Below, piece after piece: positions 45,749 to 53,785 of a DNA stretch of 53,785 nt. The notes below the pieces were generated by a model. That model ran no database searches. It saw only the letters and a program-made list of their open reading frames with translations, and had not been told where the DNA came from. Position numbers and translations under genes: made by a program. Source of the DNA: Hypholoma sublateritium FD-334 SS-4 (taxonomy: Eukaryota; Basidiomycota; Agaricomycetes; Agaricales; Strophariaceae); NCBI GenBank assembly GCA_000827495.1, contig KN817610.1, positions 105,164 to 158,948 on the forward strand, in the 5' to 3' direction. Every line of letters starts with the position of its first letter. The stretch's first letter is position 1.

Positions 45749-48400
45749 TCAGATACACATGTACTGTATTTACTTGAAAATGCTACCAATTTTTGGGCGA
45801 TCCGAGTTCGCGAGGTGCGCAGCGTACATGCAACGTACATGGGCGATGTAGCGCGCCGGCGGAGTTTAAATTGCCTTGGCGTTCGTCAAATGGCTCGTGC
45901 AAGTATCGTCCACTTTACCATAACCACCACAGTCCGACTGGCGACACTCACAACGGTCACACGGAGACTACGCAAGTCAGGGTGAGTTGTTCACTTGAGC
46001 ATCGTTGTTTGTGCTGACACGACACGCCTCGGCCAGGCCACGGACTCTAGGCATAGGACCACAAAGACATTGCTGCAGCCTGCGCGGCATACTTCTGCCC
46101 AAGCGCAAGGTGCGACTGCAAGTGGTGCACCGTGCCCATCGCCGGCGGGGGCGCAAGCCAGCGAGACTGCGGCCTGTTCGCAGTGTGGATGCGGCCTTGT
46201 ATCCGCAGAGTGATTGGAGGGGCAGCCGGCGCTCGTGAGGCGGGTGCACCTCGGGCTCGGGCTGCGCGAACGTGCCTTGCTGGCGAGGACTTTGTGCATG
46301 CCGTGCACACAACGGAGCTGTGGTACGCGCTCACAGGCATGCTGGGTCAGCACACGAAGTTCCAGCAGCGCCTCAGCCAGTTCGTGCCCCTCGCTGAGCG
46401 CCGGCTGCCCTTAGAAGCAGAAGAGAACGACGCCCCCGCCACCTCTGCAGCTCCCTAGCACGGGAAGCACCGTAGGTAAGCAGAATTTATATAAAGGGAG
46501 GGCGCGAGCTCACCGTTCTGCATTCCCCAGCTCCTCCGTCTCCTGCCAATCGGCACTCCTCCCTCGGGCGAGCCCGATTTTGGTGCGCAGTCAGTCGATT
46601 CTTCTACGCTAGTGGGTACTGATGTTCTGGAGTCCCTTGAGTGGCCGAGCTGCGATGTGGTGGGCGGCGGGTTCGATGAGCACCATATAATTTTCTTTCT
46701 ATGATGCGCGCTGCGATTGGCGCATGGCGTGTATCCTCAGTATAACGGCACAGCTGATATACGCGTCTAGGTGAGTGGTATACACGTCGTGATAGTGCGG
46801 TAGCTCACCTCCATTTCCCAAGGCTGGTGAACAAGGTACATCTTCCCTCGCCCCGAGACGGATGCGCTGACGCCCAGCCTCTTCTAGGTCCTTCCAAACC
46901 AAAGAAGACACTCAGCGCGCACGGTAAGCGCCTGCCCTCCACGCTCGCGCCGTCGCCGAAGGCTGCCTATAGAGTTTCCGAGACCACGGAGTGCTGCGCC
47001 ATCAGCACGCACACTTCTAGGAACTGTCAGATTAGGAGCCGTATCCGGCGCGTGCGACGCCAACAAAGGTAAGCGCAACGGTTCTCTGCCCAGGTCGGGA
47101 ATGACGGCGCCGGCGGCGTGATTGCCTGACAGCCGTGGGCGAAGATGTGAGCTACGGTACAGACACGGCGCGACGCTGTACGAGCTCGCCGTGGGCCTTG
47201 CTGCTCCGTTGACCTGGGTACGTCCATCTGCTCCCTCTGGGACGTATGCGCCTACCCTCTGGACGCCGCGGAGCGGCGCTTTTCGGGTGGAAACACAGTA
47301 AGCGCCCGCCTTCTCGCACGTGCTGTTGCTAACTCGGTGTCATCGTCGTGACAAGGCGGCGGTGTCTCTGCGATCGCGCTGCGTCATAGGTCCGCCCCGC
47401 GTCCTATCTCACTCGCACGTCCTCACAGACCCCAGGGGAATCTCAAGGCGGCACGTGTCGTGCGCAGCGTCGCAGCTCAGACGATGTCATATCACCGACG
47501 TCGCCTCTTGCTTCCAACCATCACATACGATGGGGCCGTCCCTCTCAGCTGACAGGCACCGTCCCTCTCCCACCTTTCTCCACATTGTGGCGCTCCCTCG
47601 CGACTCTCTGCCTCAGCGCCCAAATCACAGGACACCGCCCTGCTGCGCTCCGTCATTCACAGTCCGCGCGGCGCCCTGGGCACAGCTGCATGAACACCGC
47701 GCCGCCGTCTCTCGAGAGCCGCAGAGACATGCCCTGCTCACTACCGCGCCCTCGATTACAGACAGCATCGCCCACCCAGGGAACCCCACTGACGTCATCT
47801 GGTTTAACAATGTCAGCGACGGCGCGGCGGGCTGGATGGGCGCTTACCGTACGGCTGGCCCATGACTTCTTCGTCCGAGACATACTGCAGGTCCATCTCA
47901 TCGTCCACGTCCGCAGGCCACGTCAGCGGCTCTCCAACATGCCGCCGAAGATCGGCCAGTCGTCCGCATCGCGCACGACGACATGTTACTCGTACGACGG
48001 CGGCGGGTTGCGGCTCTCGTCCTCCTCCGGCGCGCCCTCCCAGTCATCCCCATCTCCACCATCCGCCTCGCGTACGGCGTCCGCGCCCTCGGTCTGCTGC
48101 GTGTCTGACGAGGAGCCAGAGAACTGGTGCTGCAGCGGGCTGGGCAACACCGGCGTGTTGTACGAGAAGCTCGGGCTCGACGCGCCGCTCCGCATGGACG
48201 TGGGTGTTCGTGCGCCTCGAGCTGTGGGCCGATGTGGTGCAGTTCTACGCCGCACTCAATACGCCCGCTCAAGGCGTCACTCTCATGCGCAACCTCCTCA
48301 CGGGGCGCCGCATGGAGGTGGATGCCGCCGTCGCCGCGCAGGTCCTGCACATCCTGTCTGAGTATGTCTATGATAGAGTCTACCTTTCTGTATATGTAAG
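45749..48400. other. GC-rich interior of the tnp2 element, possible gene fragments
   Basis: No complete gene is convincing. There are intron-like marks: a GTGAGT donor at 45,980 and GTAAGCGC words near 46,923, 47,069 and 47,297. Protein-like pieces are a Cys-rich CPSARCDCKWC near 46,100, KPKKTLSAH to VSETTECCAISTH at 46,890-47,010, and NTGVLYEKLGLDAPLRMD then LELWADVVQFYAALNTP at 48,150-48,250 (different frames). They could be captured host-gene fragments or noise of GC-rich sequence. Confidence 0.35.
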
Positions 48401-48480
48401 TAGAACTCAAATAAAAATGGTTTGACACATATTCATTGGCATAAGCACATATATTCCAATTCTATGTTTTACAAGGTACT

Positions 48481-49269
48481 TCAGAGACGAAAAATGCGCT
48501 TCATTATTTCCTTACATTCCTCGCGAGGAACTGTGGGATCTGTCATTCGTTTTATGTCAGCGTCAAATTCTGGATCGGACTCCGTGACAGAGTCATCTTG
48601 GGGTGCGACATTCTCTGTGGTAAGTATTCCTGGGGGCGACTCGGTGACTTCGACTGTAGCTATAAGTGGACCATCTGACATAGAAGAGATTGCTTCCATG
48701 GTAGGATTATCGAGGTTTTCGGGATGTTTCTTGTTTGCGTTGCGAAGGTTGTTCCACGCTACAAAATCGGGGAAATCTCGCTCAAATTGCGCCCATTCAG
48801 CGTCGCGCCTAGCAAAGAAATCTGAATTCTGTACATGTAATATATTATATCGGTCAGTATGAAGCCAAATAATAAAAAGACCACACTTGCCAGACTGCCA
48901 ATAGACGACTCATCGTCATTGGGTTCAGGATCATTTTTATTACACGGTTCCACTTGAATTTCTAGCTGATCCTGGAAGGACACTTTTTTGTGCTTCTTGA
49001 TATGCTAAATGTAGCATATAGTTGACTATAAGTAAAATAAGGGAAGTAACATACCGGCAATTCTACTTTGTTGGTATCTGAAGTAGGTATGATCTCATCG
49101 GAGTCAATAGGCCGGCAAGCAGACCAGTCCCAACTCGAAGCAGTTTTTGAGAAGAGGGAAGAAATTGGAACAAAATAACCTGGCATTTCTTTTAAGAACT
49201 TATTAGGATTGGAAGATTTTCCAATGAGTAATTTTCCACACTGCAGATTAGGGGACGGAGAAGGGGATT
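48481..49269 (-). CDS. Unrecognised acidic protein encoded in the tnp2 element (5' end unresolved)
   Basis: Three exons fit: 49269-49055, 49004-48885 and 48828-48481, with introns of 50 and 56 nt, giving about 227 residues. The first exon here starts at an AG acceptor with an in-frame stop just before it, so at least one further 5' exon is missing; its position was not found. Visible content includes FLKEMPGYFVPISSLFSKTA, WDWSACRPIDSDEIIP, a basic IKKHKKVSFQDQ, RRDAEWAQFERDFPDFVAWN and an acidic C-terminal half ending EEIMKRIFRL-like (CKEIMKRIFRL). There is no domain I know. Divergent orientation to the gene at 49,397 and location inside the TIRs suggest an element-borne accessory function. 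Confidence 0.6.
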
Positions 49270-49396
49270 CTCAAGAGGGCTCGCTATTAATAAATTGAAC
49301 ATGTGACCTGATTGGAAATACGACGCGACGCGCGTCGCAAACCCATCTCTCCTTCCGCTGTCTGGACTCCAGATTCCTTCCCATTATTTCTCGTAG

Positions 49397-51588
49397 ATGG
49401 ATCGGTACAACATGTCTACATCTAATAACACCCACGGCTACAACTTTCCGAGTCATAATCACAACGTTAGCAATCATCAATCTCATCAAGACACCGGTGA
49501 CTTCGGCAGTAGATCAGTCAGTTATTCTTATTTTACGCTGCCGCATGAGCACTGTTGACTTTACCTCAGGTATATGCACAACAAGATAGCATATTCCAGC
49601 CACAGAATAACCAAGGCTACCAGAATGCGCCAGTTGGGCCGAGCTTTGATGCTCTTGGCATTATTGGAGCTGCTTCAAAGGAGAAGCTCCTTGCGTCAGA
49701 AAACAAGGCATATTCACTTCTTTTACATGACTATATGCAAGCAAAGGCTGAATTATGCGCAAAAAAGTACNGTCTTACTATTTTTATGCGCATATATTCA
49801 CACTGATATTATCTGTAGCGAAATGATCACGTTCTTGAAAGAGCACAGCCGCACCATATCGCCGGTCGAGACACAGCCAGCCGACACCCACGTCTTGTCT
49901 TCAACAAAGCAGTCCGGCTTTTTGGTACCCAAGCCAGATATCCCACTCTCTCCTCCTGCGCTCAGCAAGGACGACTACGATAATGCCAAGTTTTGGAGCC
50001 TTGAAGACTGGAACGGCTTCCAGGTAGAAGAGAAACGGTTTGGAAAGGAACCGCCACGTCTGGACTTTCTAACGGATGAAGAAGGTGATGTAGTTTCCCC
50101 TGCGCGCAAGAAGGAATTCTACGAGTGGTTCTCAGTCCTTGCTGCCTCACTTTTTCGTGCGCGCGAGGACCCTAAAACGTGGAAGAAAAAAACAAAGTTT
50201 GCAAGTGAGTTTATCTCAAACTCCATGCGCCAGAAGTTCCTCGAGTTTCGTCTTTGCGAAAACGACTGGAAGATTGAGAAGTANGGGTCTATCAAATACT
50301 CGGACTGGGATAAAGGTCCCCGGGTGGGAGGACAGCTAAAGCNTACGTCACAAGTTCATTATATNNNCTAACGATATGACTGACCTTTTCAGGTGACAAT
50401 CCATCGATAAATGTTAATGCTGGGAGCGTTAAACGAAAGCGAGAAGAGGACTTCATTAAGTTGGAGCCCCTCCAGAAGAAATCGAAGAAGGTCAAGCGCC
50501 CGGAATCCGAGACTGTGATTTCTTTGGACTCCGAGGGTGAAGACAGCGGGAAGTCGTCGGGCAGTGCTCTTGTTCGATCAGAGGTTTGTGTTTTCAACAT
50601 ATACTTTTTCTAAGACATATTTACTTCCCCATTCCCAAGTCTGTTGCCCCTGTCAACGGCGACAAAATCATTGACAAGAGGCCCAAACACCATGATCGTC
50701 CAGTGGCTCCACCTTCTGTATTGGGGAATTCAACTTCGACGGCGGCATCACCTCCAGCCGCACCTCCAGCTTTGCCATCTGGCGGCCGACTCTCTCCTCA
50801 GCCGCTTGATGTAGATGTGAACGCTGGCGCAAAAATGCCAGAAGCAGTGTCAAATATGGACCAGGGTGCGATAGCCTCAGCAGTGCCGAGCCCCAATGTC
50901 CACGAGTCCGAATCCGAGTTGAATGCTTTGACCAAGGTGAGTATATCTTGTAATCGTGATACAGGTATCTGATGACCGCCTCACTATGATATAGGAAATA
51001 CCAGCGTCATTGACTGTTGCGTCCAAAGTGCCCCTTCGCAAACGAAGGGGCCGTAGAGTGAGTCAGACATACAATTGCTTAGCTACCAAATCTAACAACA
51101 TACCATCGGACAGCCAAATCCTTTGTATGTTGCATTTGCCTTTGATACTTACAACACCACGCTAACCTTAACATGAGGTCGAGGATGGTCATTCCACATC
51201 CAGATAAGGAACTCCTTGCTCCCGTGAGCACTGACCCGCCTGCCGCTCCCGGATCGGCTTTACCACCTTCCTCGATAATGTCTGCACCGAAGAAGGGAGG
51301 GAAGCTCATGCAGCCGTCTAACGCGAACACACCTCGGTGAGTACCTATTAGGCTGTTACTGAAGTCATCCAGCTGACCCATATTCGATCGCAGTAATCTA
51401 TTTGCTATAGATTACCTTAAAGATCATCCAATTACGTCGGCCGAGTTCAAAATAGTCTGGGCCAGCCTCGATAAAGATATGCTAAAGGTATGACAGCAAA
51501 TTTCATATCTACTTTATATATATTGACGGATGTAATCAAGAACTACGAGGATCTTTCTCGTGAAAAGAAGAAGACTTCCACGAAATAG
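49397..51588 (+). CDS. Unrecognised multi-exon protein encoded in the tnp2 element
   Basis: Exons: 49397-49516, 49570-49766, 49819 to about 50308, 50393-50583, 50640-50936, 50995-51057, about 51178-51335, 51394-51487 and 51541-51588. All junctions fit GT-AG and phase except 51057/51178, which is one base out of phase. The N-terminus is Asn/His/Gln-rich (TSNNTHGYNFPSHNHNVSNH). A middle domain (DNAKFWSLEDWNGF, FLTDEEGDVVSPARKKEFYE, FLEFRLCENDWKIEK) resembles a widespread unnamed Agaricomycete protein type. Then come a basic stretch (KRKREEDFIKLEPLQKKSKK), a Pro/Ala-rich linker and a second basic patch (LRKRRGRR). The end is DYLKDHPITSAEFKIVW to REKKKTSTK. The basic patches look like nuclear localisation signals; a DNA-binding or regulatory role is inference. 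Confidence 0.62.
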
Positions 51589-51945
51589 CTAACCAACTCA
51601 GGCCTTGATACAGGTAAGTTCTCTTTGTAGCGCATCCTGCAGCCTCCGTTGATTAGCTTACGGTGTGTGGCAGATACCACACGCCCCAGTTAGCATACAT
51701 ATGTAGTCGGAAACAGTCGGTAGAGATCGGATTAGACCAGAAATAGCATTATTTTGGACATGCAGATGTCGTCGGACTACGTCAGAATATTTTCAGACTA
51801 CGTCAGATAAGAGCGGATGGAATTGGAATAAGTAGCCCTGTACAGAGCGGATTTTTTCTGACAAGGGGGTCGTTCTATGGACGTGATCTGACATGGTCTG
51901 GATCCCCGGATGGGGTCGGTAACCCGCAGATTAGCTCGGCTGGGG
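51589..51945. other. Right subterminal region of the tnp2 element
   Basis: Non-coding, with recurring TCNGAC/TCTGACG words on the minus strand (for example around 51,720-51,800 and 51,880-51,900), as expected of transposase-binding subterminal repeats. Confidence 0.5.
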
Positions 51946-51966
51946 GCGGAAGCCGTTTTCACTGGG
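51946..51966 (-). repeat. Right TIR of the tnp2 element
   Basis: The reverse complement reads CCCAGTGAAAACGGCTTCCGC, pairing with 42178-42198. It is followed by GCTGAGC, the same 7 bases that precede the left TIR. Confidence 0.75.
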
Positions 51967-52870
51967 GCTGAGCTCCTGCCCGCTCCTAGGGCCTCGTGCC
52001 GTCCATCCGGCCTGCCTCCCGCTCGCGCGGCACATCCCCGGCCACACCACTGCGCATAGACCCCGCGCATGCGCTGCCCGCGCCGACACGATCCCGCGCC
52101 GCCGATGGAGGACCCGCTCTGCACGCGCTTCGCGCCCCATCCCACCGCCCTCCCCTCCTTTCCTGGCTCTTGCACTCCAGCCGGTCCAGCGCCACCCAGC
52201 GCGCCCGCCCGCCGTGGTGTGCACACCCGCTGCGCAGGAGCGCGTGCCACCGCGCTGCCGTCCCACACGGCGCCGCAGACCCATGCGAAGGCAGCTGCAC
52301 GCGCTGTCCGCTGCAGACGCCCACTATTCGCGCCCGCGTGCACCCTCCCTCTCCTTCCGCTCCTTCTCAGCACGCCGCGCCATTGTCCCGCCCCTCCTGC
52401 GCGCCTTGTCCCCTGCGCGCTGAGCGCGATGTGCGACGTCGCGGAGGATCGTCCCCGCCACCGGGCCCGCTGCGGCCTCCACCCATCACCGTCCAGCGTT
52501 CGACTCCCGCACGCCGCACCTCCACCGCCCGGACGCGCCGTACCGCGCACCGAAAATACGCGCCCCACGTACTCAAGCAAGACGAAAAAAAGCCTGCGCA
52601 GGCGCGCCGACAGCACGCGCCATGCCGCTGGGCGGCAGGCGCCGTGTGCCCATCCCGCGCGGCACCGTTCCCTGGCGGGCGCCGCTGCATCGCTGGACGT
52701 GCGCATCCCAGCACCCCACCGGCCCATCGCCACCCCCAGCCGTAGTCGTCGTCGACGTCGCCGCGCGCGATTCCGCCCGTTCCGCGCCGGGCTCGGGGGC
52801 GAGAGCAAGATCTCCAGTACGCGCGTGCGTATTCTGTGCGCAGCGCTCGCACACGCCTCGTATCGCGCGC
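51967..52870. repeat. GC-rich block, probably the dispersed repeat family
   Basis: The same extreme composition and overlapping frames as the other GC-rich blocks. I could not align it in detail with copies A-C, so membership is by composition and by its position flanking the transposon. Confidence 0.35.
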
Positions 52871-53121
52871 GTAAGTACTGGAGAATTGAAATAAATACCA
52901 TAAATAGAGCGGATGCCTACTCATAGGAACACAATAATAACTTATGGAACAGAAGCAAAGCACAAACCGCCGGCGCCGAGGAGGTATCGATCTCATTCAC
53001 CGGTCTGTTCCGCTCAGCGCATTTCGATTTCGAAGACGACGCTGCGCGTGTCGCTAATGTACATCGTCTTCGCGTTCTACGCAGACCATGCGCCGGTTTC
53101 AGAGCGATGTTACAAACGACG

Positions 53122-53487
53122 CTAGCTTCTGCGCACCTTGCACTCGAAGCGTTCCGTGCCGGGGATATGGCCAATAAAGCCATTGGGTCCAGCACGGAAG
53201 CGTTCAATATCAATAGTCGCGAAGACCACGGGCCCGTGCGTAGACGCGCCCCCGCCGCCGCGCATCCCGCTGCCGTACGTATGCTCCGTGTTCATGCTCC
53301 TCATGGCTATCCGATTGCTGAATGTCACCAACAGGGTATCGAAATACCTAGATGAAACGCCACGGGCGGCGTGATGTACCGACCAATGGAATAGCGCTTT
53401 CTTTTCGGTCAGTGCAGGACCCAATGTGCACGCAGCGCAGACCTACATCTCAGCAGTGTTGGCGGGGACGGGGGCCAGATCTGTCAT
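53122..53487 (-). pseudogene. DUF6534 gene remnant (N- and C-terminal ends only)
   Basis: The frame starts MTDLAPVPANTAEM at 53487, the same N-terminus as the copy at 8,873, then meets a stop. It is followed within 130 bases by the C-terminal exon YFDTLLVTFSNRIAMRSMN, VVFATIDIERFRAGPNGF and a stop at 53122. A TAG acceptor precedes the C-terminal exon, as in the 7.3-kb copy. All central membrane helices are missing, so this is an internally deleted relic. Confidence 0.72.
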
Positions 53488-53785
53488 GGCTGGGACACAC
53501 TCCACGGTGTGGACGGGATTCACGGGCCACTCGTGGCGCCGCGTTCCGGAAACGGCCCGGCGGTCCGTAGACGAGCCCCGTCGCCGCTACGTTTTCATTC
53601 CAATATCTCTTCTTTTTCTTTCCAAAATAAAATAAAATAAATATGTGAAACACTGCTAATTGGACGCGCGAGCGATCCTTCGGACACACAGGAGCTCACG
53701 AAATTTCTCCGCGCTGCCAAGAAGCGCGCATCGCAAGTACACGCCGTCTAAAAATAGGCGCCCGCCCGCACACACGTCGAAACTC
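53488..53785. other. Window end, no gene seen
   Basis: A short (AAAAT)n microsatellite lies at about 53,623-53,641. Nothing else is supportable. Confidence 0.5.

Larger units (their letters stand above)
42178..51966 (+). mobile_element. CACTA/tnp2-type DNA transposon with accessory genes, 9.8 kb
   Basis: The ends are a 21-bp inverted repeat, CCCAGTGARAACGGCTTCYGC. They are bordered by the direct repeat GCTGAGC (42171-42177 and 51967-51973). Because GCTGAGC is nearly palindromic, the TIR could instead extend to GCTSAGCCCCAGTG. The subterminal regions contain repeated TCTGATC, TCCGAC and TCTGACG words. Inside lie a full tnp2 transposase (+), an unrecognised minus-strand gene and an unrecognised plus-strand gene divergent from it. 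A GC-rich interval of 2.6 kb separates the transposase from this pair. Placement in the Agaricomycete Plavaka lineage of the CMC superfamily is inference. Confidence 0.72.

Noticed and set aside
51798..52926. Frames of 367 (minus) and 285 (plus) codons
   Set aside because: Low-complexity Arg/Ala/Gly/Pro translations of a GC-rich block; the minus frame also runs through the transposon TIR.

Overview
This window is nuclear DNA of an Agaricomycete basidiomycete, possibly a polypore-like wood-decay fungus (that last step is inference). The support is many GT-AG introns of about 47-62 nt, a DUF6534 membrane-protein family, Agaricomycete F-box proteins, a tnp2-type CACTA transposase and a CDC50 flippase subunit. 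Host genes are few and intact ones are separated by decayed copies, transposons and very GC-rich repeats.

Layout. 1-1,440: GC-rich repeat. 1,483-4,653: a divergent pair of six-exon tyrosinase-like genes with the same intron positions. The minus-strand gene keeps all six copper-binding histidines, while the plus-strand gene has lost or displaced three. 6,099-7,143: a TIR element made largely of GCACGGACA arrays with a perfect 10-bp flanking repeat. 7,260-8,882, 14,965-15,680 and 53,122-53,487: three decayed DUF6534 genes, all on the minus strand. 11,054-11,488: a small lysine-rich gene. 12,900-14,615 and 17,355-19,187: two intact F-box/LRR-like genes; a third, at 27,929-29,575, is frameshifted. 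22,670-24,100: an intact CDC50/LEM3 gene in five exons.

A multipass membrane protein gene (20,235-22,091) lies in a segmental duplication. Its second copy (34,067-39,772) is broken by two long-TIR non-autonomous elements that appear to be related to each other. A 9.8-kb TIR-bounded element (42,178-51,966) carries a complete four-exon tnp2 transposase and a divergent pair of unrecognised genes. Much of the rest (about 0.4-1.2, 15.6-17.3, 19.6-20.0, 22.2-22.4, 24.5-27.7, 29.8-34.0 and 39.8-42.1 kb) is a GC-rich dispersed repeat family.

Every ambiguous base I noticed lies in the duplicated gene, in TIR arms or in the tnp2 element, and the two gene copies carry Ns at matching positions, so these parts of the assembly are probably collapsed consensus. 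Exon coordinates were derived by hand from reading frame and splice signals. Family names come from motif recognition, not from a search.
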